A stretch of DNA of 64,000 bases, from NCBI GenBank assembly GCA_012839205.1, contig DUNT01000019.1, forward strand, positions 27,184-91,183, written 5' to 3'. Below, in pieces: positions 17,561-26,661 of this stretch. The first letter of the stretch is position 1. Each line of letters opens with the position of its first letter. Below the pieces are notes generated by a model. The model was not told where the DNA came from, did no database searches, and saw nothing but the letters and a program-made list of their open reading frames with translations. The stretch is from Clostridiaceae bacterium (GTDB lineage Bacteria; Bacillota; Clostridia; DSM-8532). The position numbers and the translations under genes are program-made.

Positions 17561-18202
17561 TTATTTATTTTGTAGTTTGTACAATATTTTATAGCCATGC
17601 TCTTCAATGGATTTTTCCATTTCAGCTGTATTCAAAGAATTTATTCCTATAACAACAGAACTTTTGCCGCCGGTACCGCGGTATACGGCTACATGAGTTA
17701 TGTTGGCACCAAATTCTCCAATAATACCCGTTAAGTTTGCCATAATTCCAGGTTTATCATAGGCTTCAACTGTTAGCCTTGTGCCGGGCTCGCGGAAAGC
17801 CAAAAGCTCTATAAACGCATCAAAGATATTACTTTCGGTAATAATTCCTACCAGTTTGCCATCATCTACTACAGGCAGAAAACTGACATCGTTATCTCTC
17901 ATTAAAATGGCAGCTTCTTCTAATAGCGCATTCGATGATATAGTTACAGGGTTCTTATTCATTATATGGCTGATTTTAGTTTTAGAAAGCAAATAAGTGA
18001 TTTCGCCCATACTGAAAGAAGTCGCCTTGGAGGGGGAAGCCTGAGCAATATCTTCCCTTGATACTACTCCCACAAGTTTTCCGTTCTTCATAACAGGCAG
18101 ACGCTTTACACCGTTTTCGGTCATAATCTCATGTGCGTCGGGAATAGTCTGGTCTGCAGAGATAGTGAAAGGATTCGAAGTCATCTTATTCCTTACAAAC
18201 AT
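17561..18202 (-). CDS. CBS-pair and ACT domain protein, AcuB-like
   Basis: A 213-residue cytosolic regulatory protein. Two CBS domains occupy about residues 1-60 (MTENGVKRLPVMKNGKLVGV) and 75-135 (MRDNDVSFLPVVDDGKLVGI). An ACT domain follows (about 140-210, VEAYDKPGIMANLTGIIGEFGANITHV). CBS pairs bind adenine nucleotides and ACT domains bind amino acids, so this could sense energy and amino acid status. It is the last gene of the liv operon, 4 nt after livF, which argues for a role in regulating branched-chain amino acid uptake or use. AcuB homologues have been linked to acetoin use, but no acu genes are nearby. Confidence 0.8.
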   Translation of the reverse strand: MFVRNKMTSNPFTISADQTIPDAHEIMTENGVKRLPVMKNGKLVGVVSREDIAQASPSKATSFSMGEITYLLSKTKISHIMNKNPVTISSNALLEEAAILMRDNDVSFLPVVDDGKLVGIITESNIFDAFIELLAFREPGTRLTVEAYDKPGIMANLTGIIGEFGANITHVAVYRGTGGKSSVVIGINSLNTAEMEKSIEEHGYKILYKLQNK

Positions 18203-18206
18203 AATG

Positions 18207-18911
18207 CTAACCTCCTAAATACGCTTTTTTGATATCGTCACTTTGCATTAGCTCGGAACCTGTACCGGAAAGAACTATAGAACCTGTCTCCATTACATAA
18301 GCGCGATTGGCAATTTGCAGAGCCATGCTGGCGTTTTGCTCCACCAAAAGAATAGTCGTTCCAGCTTTATTTATATCTCTAATTATATTGAAAATTTCCT
18401 GAACAAACAATGGAGCAAGTCCCATAGATGGTTCATCAAGAAGCAGTATTCTTGGGCGGCTCATCATTGCACGACCTATGGCAAGCATCTGTTGCTCGCC
18501 TCCTGATAATGTCCCGGCAAGCTGCTTTTTCCGGTCAGCCAGAATGGGGAAATGGTTATATACTTTTTCTAAGTCCTTTGCAATTTCTTTTTTGTCACGG
18601 CGAAGATATGCTCCTAACTCCAGATTTTCCAGAACAGTCATTGCCGAAAATACCCGGCGGCCTTCAGGAGCCTGAGAAATTCCCATCAATACCCTGTCTT
18701 GCGGACTTGAGCTGATGATATCCTTTCCCTCAAGCAGGATTTGTCCGTCTGTGGGCTTTTTAAGGCCAGAGACAGTGCGTAATGTTGTGGTCTTACCCGC
18801 ACCGTTTGCACCTATAAGGGTAACGATCTCGCCTTCGTTTACAGTTAGAGAAACGCCTTTCAGGGCATGGATTACGCCGAAATGTACGTTTATATTCTTA
18901 ATTTCCAGCAT
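18207..18911 (-). CDS. livF: Branched-chain amino acid ABC transporter, ATP-binding protein LivF
   Basis: A 234-residue cytoplasmic ATPase of the Liv importer. Walker A is GANGAGKTT, the signature motif LSGGEQQML, Walker B ILLLDEPSMGL, and the switch His region is replaced by VEQN as is typical of LivF. The short size without the C-terminal Liv extension separates LivF from LivG. Its start overlaps the end of livG by 14 nt. It works with LivG on the LivH/LivM channel. Confidence 0.93.
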   Translation of the reverse strand: MLEIKNINVHFGVIHALKGVSLTVNEGEIVTLIGANGAGKTTTLRTVSGLKKPTDGQILLEGKDIISSSPQDRVLMGISQAPEGRRVFSAMTVLENLELGAYLRRDKKEIAKDLEKVYNHFPILADRKKQLAGTLSGGEQQMLAIGRAMMSRPRILLLDEPSMGLAPLFVQEIFNIIRDINKAGTTILLVEQNASMALQIANRAYVMETGSIVLSGTGSELMQSDDIKKAYLGG

Positions 18912-19689
18912 TGTTTAAACCCTCCCCCAAATAAGCTTTAATAACACGTTCATTTGTCTTGATTTCATCAGGAGTGCCGCTTGCAATTACCATTCCGTAG
19001 TCCAGAACATAAATACGCTCACAAATTCCCATAACCAATGACATATCATGCTCAATAAGGAGTATGGTGAGATTAAACTTTTCTCTGATCCAACCGATTA
19101 ATTCAGTTAATTGAGCCGTCTCGGCCGGGTTCATTCCCGCTGCAGGCTCATCCAGCAACAGGAGGGAGGGATTAGTAGCAAGCGCACGGGCTATTTCCAG
19201 GTGGCGTTGTTCACCGTAGGGCAGATTCTTGGCAAGCTCATCTTTTTTATGATCAAGCTTAAGAATCTCAAGTAATTCCATACTTTGTTTAATAAGCTCA
19301 GCTTCCTCTTTCTTGTAGGAAGGCAGGTGCAAGAAACTTGAAATCAAGCCGTATTTAACATTTTTATGCATGGCAATACGAACATTGTCAAGTACAGTTA
19401 AATCCCTAAACAACCGTATGTTCTGAAATGTTCTGGCTACACCATTTTTACAGATGGTGTAGGGCTTTAATCCTCCAAGTGATTTGTCTTTTCCATTGAT
19501 ATTAAGAGTAATAGTACCTGATGATGGCACATAGACTCCGGTTAACAAATTGAATAATGTTGTTTTTCCGGCACCGTTGGGGCCGATTAAGCCTACCAAT
19601 TCACCTTCGTTAATTTCCATACTTACTTTTGAAACAGCAGTTAAACCGCCAAAGGATTTAGTTAATTTTTTTACACTTAAAATTGACAT
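18898..19689 (-). CDS. livG: Branched-chain amino acid ABC transporter, ATP-binding protein LivG
   Basis: A 263-residue ATPase. Walker A GPNGAGKTTL, signature region LPYGEQRHLEIARAL (a LivG-style variant of LSGGQ), Walker B LLLLDEPAAGMNP and switch His in LIEHDM. The PAAGMNPAE stretch and the C-terminal tail (IKTNERVIKAYLGE) are typical of LivG. It sits between livM (1 nt gap) and livF (overlap) in a tightly packed operon read from the T-box leader. Confidence 0.93.
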   Translation of the reverse strand: MSILSVKKLTKSFGGLTAVSKVSMEINEGELVGLIGPNGAGKTTLFNLLTGVYVPSSGTITLNINGKDKSLGGLKPYTICKNGVARTFQNIRLFRDLTVLDNVRIAMHKNVKYGLISSFLHLPSYKKEEAELIKQSMELLEILKLDHKKDELAKNLPYGEQRHLEIARALATNPSLLLLDEPAAGMNPAETAQLTELIGWIREKFNLTILLIEHDMSLVMGICERIYVLDYGMVIASGTPDEIKTNERVIKAYLGEGLNNAGN

Positions 19690-19690
19690 T

Positions 19691-20662
19691 CTAAACCCTC
19701 CCTTTCTTTGATTTAAAACTGTTACCGAACTTGCTAAAAACTGAAAGGGACAGTTCTTTGGAACCCATTAAGCCCTGCGGCCGGAATATCATTATAATTA
19801 CCAGCAACAGAGAGTAAAGTATCATCTGAATATTGGCAAATGCTTGCAAATAGGTAGTTATAATCCCTAATAAGATTGCAGCTATAATTGATCCGGATAT
19901 ACTGCCCAGCCCGCCTAAAACAACAATGACCAGGATATCAATAGACTTAGAGAAACCAAAAATCTTTGGATCTATAAAGTTGAAGGTAGAAGCATACAAT
20001 GCCCCTGCAATTCCGGCAAAGAAGGCACCGATAGTAAAGGCTATTACCTTATATCTGGTAGAATTGATACCCATAGCTTCAGAAGCTATTTCATCCTCAC
20101 GAATGGAGATACATGCCCGACCGTGAGAAGATTTGATGAAGTTTGCAATAATAAGGATTGTACCTGCTGTGTAAAAGAATAACCATCTCCAGTTTACAAA
20201 CTGGGGAATATCCTGTAAACCTGCAGCTCCGTTTGTAATGCTGTCCATATTAAGAAATATAATACGAATTATCTCTGCCATACCCAAAGTGGCTATTGCA
20301 AGGTAATCACCCCTGAGTCGCAGCGTAGGCAAGCCTACAAGAATTCCTATGACAGCTGCGGTAAGGGCGCCGGCCAGGACGCCTAAAATAAAGCCTGGAA
20401 TGGTTGGGGTTTTTAAAGTTATTAGGGCACACACATATGCGCCTATTGACATGAATCCGGCATGCCCCAACGAGAATTGTCCGGTAAAACCCGTTATAAG
20501 GTTAAGGCTTACTGCCAGAATTATATTAATGCAAATGGTTGCAAGGGTTGTTTGTAAATAACTATTAATAATATTAAGAGATATTAACAACTGAATAATA
20601 ACGAAGGTTAATATAAGCGAAACAAGCGTTTTTATCCAATTGGTTCTAAATAATTTTTTCAA
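19691..20662 (-). CDS. livM: Branched-chain amino acid ABC transporter permease LivM
   Basis: A 323-residue membrane permease with about nine hydrophobic helices. Family motifs include NLITGFTGQFSLGHAGFMSIGAY, LRLRGDYLAIATLGMAEI and the ATPase-contact loop SIREDEIASEAMGINSTRYK. The GGLGSISGSIIAA block near the C-terminus is characteristic. It forms the membrane channel together with LivH, whose gene ends 6 nt upstream. Confidence 0.93.
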   Translation of the reverse strand: MKKLFRTNWIKTLVSLILTFVIIQLLISLNIINSYLQTTLATICINIILAVSLNLITGFTGQFSLGHAGFMSIGAYVCALITLKTPTIPGFILGVLAGALTAAVIGILVGLPTLRLRGDYLAIATLGMAEIIRIIFLNMDSITNGAAGLQDIPQFVNWRWLFFYTAGTILIIANFIKSSHGRACISIREDEIASEAMGINSTRYKVIAFTIGAFFAGIAGALYASTFNFIDPKIFGFSKSIDILVIVVLGGLGSISGSIIAAILLGIITTYLQAFANIQMILYSLLLVIIMIFRPQGLMGSKELSLSVFSKFGNSFKSKKGRV

Positions 20663-20668
20663 CTTAAA

Positions 20669-21553
20669 TTACACCTTCTCTCTTGAATTTTTGCCTAATA
20701 ATCCGGTAGGTTTAATTATCAGAACAAGAATAAGAATTGCAAATACAACACCGTCTCTGTACAATGAATTGCTGTATCCTGATACCAAAACTTCTACAAT
20801 ACCAATAAAATAACCACCAATCATAGCACCGGGAATTATTCCTATACCGCCGAAAACTGCTGCGACAAAGGCTTTAATGCCCGGTAGCATACCCATAAGC
20901 GGGTTTATTGAATTGTAATATAGTCCAACCAAAATCCCCGCAGCTCCGGCTAAGGCTGAACCTAAAGCGAAGGTGAAGGAGATGGTTGTATCAACATTTA
21001 TGCCCATTAACTCGGCAGCATCTCTATCAAGGGATACTGCCCGCATTGCTTTACCTATTCTGGTTTTCTTGACAATAAACTGAAGTGAAACCATAAGAAT
21101 TATTGTTATACTCACAATAACTATCTGATGTACGGTGATATTAACACTTCCAAGTCTGTAGGCTCCTGTCAAAAAACCGGTCATTTGGGGATAGGCTCTT
21201 ACACCTGCTCCCGCAATAGCCATTGTAGTATATTCTATAAAGAGAGATACACCTATTGCGGTAATAAGTACGGCAATTCTGGTGGCATTTCTCAAAGGTT
21301 TATAGGCCACTTTTTCTATGACAACTCCAATAATGGTGCAAAAAAGCATGGATAAAAACAGAGATGGTATAAAACCAAGTTTAAGTGTTGTCATCGAAAA
21401 ATAGCCTATAAAAGCTCCCAGCATATATATATCACTATGGGCAAAGTTAATTAGCTTAATTATACCGTATACCATGGTATAGCCAAGAGCGATCAGCGCA
21501 TATATACTTCCAAGGGATATTCCATTAATTATTTGCTGAAATAGCTGTTCCAA
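20669..21553 (-). CDS. livH: Branched-chain amino acid ABC transporter permease LivH
   Basis: A 294-residue membrane permease with the N-terminal LivH signature GISLGSIYALIALGYTMVYGIIKLINFAHSD, the coupling loop MRAVSLDRDAAELMGINVD and the block FGGIGIIPGAMIGG. It follows the binding-protein gene after a 163-nt gap that holds a hairpin, so it may be expressed less strongly than the binding protein. Confidence 0.93.
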   Translation of the reverse strand: MEQLFQQIINGISLGSIYALIALGYTMVYGIIKLINFAHSDIYMLGAFIGYFSMTTLKLGFIPSLFLSMLFCTIIGVVIEKVAYKPLRNATRIAVLITAIGVSLFIEYTTMAIAGAGVRAYPQMTGFLTGAYRLGSVNITVHQIVIVSITIILMVSLQFIVKKTRIGKAMRAVSLDRDAAELMGINVDTTISFTFALGSALAGAAGILVGLYYNSINPLMGMLPGIKAFVAAVFGGIGIIPGAMIGGYFIGIVEVLVSGYSNSLYRDGVVFAILILVLIIKPTGLLGKNSREKV

Positions 21554-21636
21554 TTGTTTTCCCTTCCTTTAACAAGTCAGTATTTTTTTTGAATCAGACC
21601 ATTCCGACTGTGTTGTTTTAGCTGTTAAAAACATGT

Positions 21637-21666
21637 ATAAGTGGGGGCAGTGTTGACCCCACTTAT
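21637..21666 (-). terminator. Intercistronic hairpin between livK and livH
   Basis: A 10-bp perfect stem (ATAAGTGGGG/CCCCACTTAT) followed on the minus strand by a short T run (TGTTTTT). It could partly terminate, or protect the 3' end of, the binding-protein message, giving more binding protein than permease. Confidence 0.6.
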
Positions 21667-21716
21667 AACAAGTTCAAAGATGTCTCCTGCTAATTAGATT
21701 GTACTATAATTTAATC

Positions 21717-22868
21717 CTATTGGGCAACCCTTTCGCTGGTAGCGTGGACTCCGTTTTCAATACCTACAACAACAACAGCCTTAACAGGATTATGGTTTTC
21801 ATCCATACTGAAGGAACCGGTAATACCTGCAAAGTCCTTGGTAGCAGCCAGTGCGTCCTTAATAGCTACAGTATCGGTGTTTCCGGCACGTTTGATACCA
21901 TCTGCAATAAAATAAACAAGGTCATAGCCTAATGCTGCGAATTGGTCGGGTTCTTTACCATACTTAGCTTTGAAGTTCTCGATAAAGTCTATAACCGAAG
22001 GATCTTTATCAAGGGATGAAAAATGGCTTGAGAAAAAGACATCATTCAAAGCGTCTGCACCAGCAAGTTCCACAAGTTCAGGGGCGCCGAAACCGTCAGC
22101 ACCGAGAATAGGAGTGTCAATTCCCTGATCACGGGCTTGCCGGATGATAAGGCCTGCTTCTTCGTAGTAGCCAGGCAGGAAGATAACGTCAAAATCTTGT
22201 CCTTTAATCTTTGTCAGGATTGCGTTAAAGTCGGTATCGCCTGCAACAAAAGCCTCAGTAGCAACAACTGTACCGCCGCCTGCCTCAAAGGTTTGTGTAA
22301 AGTTTGCTGCCAAACCTTTGGCATAGTCACTGGAGTTATCCATAATAACAGCAGCTTTGGTAGCGGACATATTGTTTAGAGCATAATTTGCCATAGCCGT
22401 TCCCTGGTAGCTGTCTGTAAAACAGATACGGAAAGCATATTCCTTAACACCACTGGCATCTACTGTTACATCATCTGCAGTTGCTGACCCAGACGCAACA
22501 ACAACTTTATTCTTTATAGCTTCGGGTATTGTTGCTTTAAATGCACCTGAAGTAGCAGGACCGAGTACAGCAACAACCTTGTCCTGAGTCATAAGTTTTG
22601 TTGCAAGGGTGGTAGCTTGCGACTTATCAGACTTATTGTCATATTTAATTGCCTTAATCTCTTTTCCGTCGATTCCGCCGGCCGCATTGATTTCTTCAAT
22701 TGCAAGCTCTATACCTTCAACTGAAGCCTGCCCATAAGAAGCTACTTCGCCGCTAAGCTCGTAATTGATGCCTATTCTGATTTCGTTGGCGTTGGCTGAA
22801 CCTCCGCAGCCCGAGATTAGTGTCATAGTAAGTGCGATAAGCAGTGTAACGCTTATAATCTTCTTCAT
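21717..22868 (-). CDS. livK: Branched-chain amino acid ABC transporter substrate-binding lipoprotein
   Basis: A 383-residue exported lipoprotein. The signal peptide ends in the lipobox LISGCGG, with Cys21 the lipidated residue. The mature part begins IRIGINYELSGEVASYGQASVEGIELAIEEINAAGGI, the diagnostic start of Leu/Ile/Val-type periplasmic binding proteins, and contains VLGPATSGAFKA and FFSSHFSS. It captures the amino acid outside the membrane for LivHMGF. It is the first gene after the T-box leader, so uptake should rise when the cognate tRNA is uncharged. Confidence 0.9.
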   Translation of the reverse strand: MKKIISVTLLIALTMTLISGCGGSANANEIRIGINYELSGEVASYGQASVEGIELAIEEINAAGGIDGKEIKAIKYDNKSDKSQATTLATKLMTQDKVVAVLGPATSGAFKATIPEAIKNKVVVASGSATADDVTVDASGVKEYAFRICFTDSYQGTAMANYALNNMSATKAAVIMDNSSDYAKGLAANFTQTFEAGGGTVVATEAFVAGDTDFNAILTKIKGQDFDVIFLPGYYEEAGLIIRQARDQGIDTPILGADGFGAPELVELAGADALNDVFFSSHFSSLDKDPSVIDFIENFKAKYGKEPDQFAALGYDLVYFIADGIKRAGNTDTVAIKDALAATKDFAGITGSFSMDENHNPVKAVVVVGIENGVHATSERVAQ

Positions 22869-22955
22869 TTGCTTCTCTCCTCCACTTTTTAATTATTTAT
22901 AGAATTTCCGGTTACCGGAAATATCTTTTTTACTATTTTTTATATTCATTATATT

Positions 22956-23299
22956 AAAAAAAGCTTCGCCTCTTTACTATGAAAGAGACAAAACTTTATA
23001 GTTCTGCGGTACCACCCTTTATTGCTGTAAATACACAGCCCCTCCGTGCATAATAGTAAGACTAATATGCAGATTTTCTAACGGTAATCAACCGGTCAGA
23101 CCTAATAAACAATTCTTACAAGTAACCAACTACTAATCATAGTATTATAAAGGCTATTATGTACAATTTCAGAATTGGCTTTCAGCCTGAAAGCTCCGGG
23201 GTGAGTATTCACACAATACAAACCTTATCTCTCAGCAAATGATAAGTTCTCTGTAGCTCTTCTTGTGCTGTTTTCCCCTTCATTGCTAATTTCTATATT
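22956..23299 (-). ncRNA. T-box riboswitch leader of the liv operon, probable Leu (CUC) specifier
   Basis: On the minus strand the conserved T-box motif GGGTGGTACCGC (23017-23006) precedes a terminator of 15 paired bases with a T run (22996-22956). Stem I is recognisable upstream: AGAGA, the apical GAGAGATAAGG and a specifier loop closed by CACAA/TTGTG and GGGG/CCCC. In that loop GAATACTCA most likely presents CUC (23205-23203), the Leu codon. Uncharged tRNA-Leu should stabilise the antiterminator and switch on the importer. The motif and terminator are clear. The codon choice is by analogy with known T-boxes; UAC or ACU in the same loop cannot be fully excluded. Confidence 0.88.
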
Positions 23300-23306
23300 T
23301 TTAGAT

Positions 23307-23335
23307 AGTGTATACTTTTACAGGACTTTTGTCAA
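23307..23335 (-). promoter_or_regulatory. Promoter of the T-box/liv transcript
   Basis: On the minus strand TTGACA (23335-23330) is followed after 17 nt by TACACT (23312-23307), just upstream of the T-box stem I. Confidence 0.6.
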
Positions 23336-23427
23336 TAGGAATTTTAGTGTTGAAAAAAGTCCTGTAAAATCGCATAAAAACTCAATAGTTCCCCGCTTTA
23401 AATGAGGCAGTTTAGACAATGAAAACC

Positions 23428-23508
23428 GTGTCATGGGGACGGTTCTATCGATACGTGTCATGGGGACGGTTCTATCGATACGTGTCATGGAGACGGTTCT
23501 ATTGACAC
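23428..23508 (+). repeat. REP-like 27-bp tandem repeat, three copies
   Basis: Three contiguous 27-bp units begin with GTGTCATGG at 23428, 23455 and 23482. Each contains GACGGTTCTAT. The third unit ends in TGACAC, the inverse of its GTGTCA start, so the basic unit is palindromic at its ends; the first two have ATCGATAC there. Clostridial genomes carry many such GGGACGGTTC elements, often linked to REP-associated tyrosine transposases (general knowledge). No transposase is present here. The remaining gap up to the MBOAT gene holds only a TGATATAAT (extended -10 type) at 23631-23639. Confidence 0.75.
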
Positions 23509-23746
23509 ATTTTATAATAAATTAAGATGTAATATATACAATATATTATGATATTAGGATAAGTATAAACTTTAAGTATGCAAGCTGAATCACAAATTAA
23601 GGTGACAAGTCTTTTTTTACCGAAACAAAGTGATATAATAAAAGTTAAAGAGAATGCAGCTGTAATACTAATTTATAGCTAGGGTTCATGGAGCGTTAAA
23701 CTTAGTGTGGACCTTTCTTAATATGGAGACTCGAGGGGGCATTTTT

Positions 23747-25162
23747 TTGGTTTTTTCCAGCTTGTTTTTTTTATGCATTTTTCTTCCGATTTGTTTGGGC
23801 TTATATTATATCAATAAGAACAGGACCTATAGAAATTGGCTTCTTATAATAACATCTCTTATTTTCTATGCGTGGGGAGAGCCAGTTTGGATTTCAATTC
23901 TTTTATTGTCAACCGGGTTCAGCTACTTTAGTGCACTTCTTGCCGAAAAGTACAGAGGAAACGTTAAAGGGAAGATAGCTCTTATAGCTTCAATTGCTGG
24001 TAATCTTCTGATTCTTGGTTTTTTCAAATATTCCGGATTTCTGATTGACAATATAAATGGCTTGATAGGAACAAGCATTAAGGTGCCGGAGGTCGGTCTG
24101 CCCATAGGGATTTCTTTTTATACCTTCAAGATTATTTCTTATATAGTGGATGTATATAAAGGAGAAACAGAAGCACAAAAATCACCGTTTAAACTGCTTC
24201 TCTATGTTTCTTTGTTCCACCAGCTGATGGCAGGGCCTATTACGCGCTATAAGGATATTTCCGAAGCTATTGACAACAGGGTGGAAACATATCAGGATTT
24301 CAATTACGGTGTCAGCCGTTTCATAATAGGACTTGGCAAAAAGGTGATTCTTGCGGGTACAGCAGGTAAAATCACAGATATATTCATGGGTACCGATTAT
24401 ACAAGGCTTCCTTTGCTGGGTGCCTGGTTCGGTATACTGATGTTTGCTCTTCAATTATATTTTGATTTTTCAGGCTATTCAGATATGGCCTTAGGGCTTG
24501 GCAGCATGTTCGGGTTTAAGTATAAGGAGAATTTTGATTATCCTTATATTTCGAAATCAGCAGGTGAGTTCTGGCGAAGGTGGCATATTTCATTAGGCAG
24601 CTTTTTTAGAGATTATGTATATATACCACTGGGGGGAAACAGAAAGTTTAGAATAAGAAATCTGTTTATTGTCTGGGGACTCACGGGTTTGTGGCATGGT
24701 GCAGACTGGAATTTTATCATTTGGGGTCTGTATTATTTTGTGCTTCTGGTGATAGAAAAAGCGTTTTTACTTAAGCTTTTTGAAAAACTTCCTGCAATAA
24801 TATCAAGATTATATCTATGGGTTGCGGTGCTTGTTGGATGGGTGTTCTTCTATCACAACGACATAGGACAGGCGTTCAGATTCTTAGGGATTATGTTTGG
24901 ACCCGGTGCCAATGGAATATCCAGCCCTGAACTGAGTATACATTTTTGGAATAATGCTGTGTTTCTGATTATTGCGCTTATAGGCTGCACACCTGTTTTC
25001 AGCAGGATCTTCAAGAGGCTAAAAGAAGAAGGATCCAAAGGAAAACTTATTTGGTTTATTGAAACATATGGTAAGCCGGCTTTCAATATAGCAGTACTGG
25101 TACTGTCGGTTATTTTCCTGGTGGGACAATCCTTCAGCCCATTTATGTATTTTAAGTTTTAG
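23747..25162 (+). CDS. MBOAT family O-acyltransferase, AlgI-like
   Basis: A 471-residue polytopic membrane protein of the AlgI branch of MBOATs, which transfers acetyl groups to exported polysaccharide. It begins MVFSSLFFLCIFLPI, the typical AlgI opening, which supports TTG at 23747 as the start; GAGGGGG lies 7-8 nt before it, whereas the GTG at 23705 lacks a site. Core motifs: VGLPIGISFYTFK, LMAGPITRYKDI, YFDFSGYSDMALG, EFWRRWHISLGSFFRDYVYIPLGG and LTGLWHGADWNF with the catalytic His. It forms a pair with the DHHW protein downstream. It is distinct from the dlt-like MBOAT at the start of the window. Confidence 0.9.
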   Translation: MVFSSLFFLCIFLPICLGLYYINKNRTYRNWLLIITSLIFYAWGEPVWISILLLSTGFSYFSALLAEKYRGNVKGKIALIASIAGNLLILGFFKYSGFLIDNINGLIGTSIKVPEVGLPIGISFYTFKIISYIVDVYKGETEAQKSPFKLLLYVSLFHQLMAGPITRYKDISEAIDNRVETYQDFNYGVSRFIIGLGKKVILAGTAGKITDIFMGTDYTRLPLLGAWFGILMFALQLYFDFSGYSDMALGLGSMFGFKYKENFDYPYISKSAGEFWRRWHISLGSFFRDYVYIPLGGNRKFRIRNLFIVWGLTGLWHGADWNFIIWGLYYFVLLVIEKAFLLKLFEKLPAIISRLYLWVAVLVGWVFFYHNDIGQAFRFLGIMFGPGANGISSPELSIHFWNNAVFLIIALIGCTPVFSRIFKRLKEEGSKGKLIWFIETYGKPAFNIAVLVLSVIFLVGQSFSPFMYFKF

Positions 25163-25239
25163 ACTTTAAAAGAACATGAGTCGTTTATACAGGCAGCTGA
25201 TTTTAGATACATTCATTCGGAATATAGGGAGGCATAGTT

Positions 25240-26607
25240 TTGAAGAAACTAAAAATTGATACGATATTTTTCATTATACTTATTACTTTGCTGGGCTTAG
25301 TAAATTTAATCAATACCAATAAGCCAACAGTATCTAATCTTGAGAACAGGGCCCTTAAAACCATGCCTCAGTTTTCGTTGGCCAGTGTAGTCAGAGGCAG
25401 CTTTCAGAGGGATTTTGAGGAATATTACAGCGACACCTTTATTTTCAGAGATAATCTGGTGAAAATAAGCAGGGATGTAAACAAGATTATGGCTTTCCTG
25501 GGGCCTGACATCAGTATTGTTACATCAGTTGAGGATGTACAATTACCTCCGGTTATACCCGAGGGAGAAAAAGAAACTGTATTCCCGGCGCCGACAGGAA
25601 GCAAGGCTAATGAAACCAACGAAAACTTCTCTCCATCTAATGAGAATACCCAAACGGCAACTCCCACACCCACTCCCGAACCGGAAAAAGACTATGGAGA
25701 TGACCCTAATGTAGGATATTGGATGGTTGTGGATGGTAAGGCTGTTCAGCTGTTTAAATTCAATAAGGAAAGTATTGAATACTATGCACAAGTCATAAAT
25801 AAATACAATGAAAAGCTGGGGGATGGAGTAAAAATATATTCTATGATACCTCCGACAAACGGGGAGTTTATGCAGCTAAAGAAGTACAAGAGCATAACTG
25901 ATTCTCAAAATGATGCACTTGGGTTTTTAAAAACCAAGCTAAATGACAGTATTATATCTGTTGATGTCTATGATGCTTTGAACAAACACAAGGATGAATA
26001 TATTTACTTCAGGACCGATCATCACTGGACAGCGCTTGGTGCCTATTACGGGTATTGCGAATTTATGAGAACCAAAGGAGATACGCCTCTTTCTCTTGAT
26101 CGATTTGAAAAAATTGATTTGGGGGATTTCCTGGGCAGTTCCTACACCAAAACATTGGACAAGAGTCTTGAGAAAAACCCGGATAATATTGTTGCATATA
26201 AGCCGTTAACCAACCACAAATTCACTATATATAAAGGCAATGAGGGGACTAAAGCCGATATAATCGACCTGAAATATGCTGACGATATCAGTAAAAAATA
26301 TCTGGTATTCATTAGCTCAGGCGGGGCAACCTGGAGTAAAGTAAAGACAGATATTAATAACGGCAAAAAAGTCTTGGTTATAAAGGACTCTTTTGGTAAC
26401 ATGCTGGTACCTTTTTTAGTGCCCCACTATGAGGAGATTTATGTTGTTGACTCAAGATTTTACAATATGAACTTAACGGAAAAGAATATTGTGGAATTTG
26501 TAAAAGACAACGGAATCAATGAAGTGGTATTCTGTATATACATGGAGGATGTAAACTGGCACAAGTTTATGAGCGGTGTTGAGAACATGCTGGGCAGTGA
26601 GAATTAA
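25240..26607 (+). CDS. DHHW-motif, AlgX/AlgJ-like extracytoplasmic acetylation protein
   Basis: A 455-residue protein with one N-terminal transmembrane helix (about residues 7-25) and a large outside domain. The DHHW motif is in FRTDHHWTALGAYYGY, and the candidate serine nucleophile is in VIKDSFGNML, as in AlgX/AlgJ-type SGNH-like proteins. Between about 105 and 150 there is a low-complexity Pro/Thr/Glu linker. It starts with TTG behind AGGGAGG. AlgI-type MBOATs need such a partner to pass the acetyl group to the polymer, so the two genes probably form an exopolysaccharide or cell-wall-polymer acetylation unit. Confidence 0.85.
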   Translation: MKKLKIDTIFFIILITLLGLVNLINTNKPTVSNLENRALKTMPQFSLASVVRGSFQRDFEEYYSDTFIFRDNLVKISRDVNKIMAFLGPDISIVTSVEDVQLPPVIPEGEKETVFPAPTGSKANETNENFSPSNENTQTATPTPTPEPEKDYGDDPNVGYWMVVDGKAVQLFKFNKESIEYYAQVINKYNEKLGDGVKIYSMIPPTNGEFMQLKKYKSITDSQNDALGFLKTKLNDSIISVDVYDALNKHKDEYIYFRTDHHWTALGAYYGYCEFMRTKGDTPLSLDRFEKIDLGDFLGSSYTKTLDKSLEKNPDNIVAYKPLTNHKFTIYKGNEGTKADIIDLKYADDISKKYLVFISSGGATWSKVKTDINNGKKVLVIKDSFGNMLVPFLVPHYEEIYVVDSRFYNMNLTEKNIVEFVKDNGINEVVFCIYMEDVNWHKFMSGVENMLGSEN

Positions 26608-26661
26608 TACAATAGTCCCCAGATTATCTTACCGCCTTAATAAAATAATGCGTAACAAAGA

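Noticed and set aside
23428..23508. Possible small CRISPR array
   Set aside because: The 27-bp units are directly contiguous with no unique spacers, and no cas gene is in the window.
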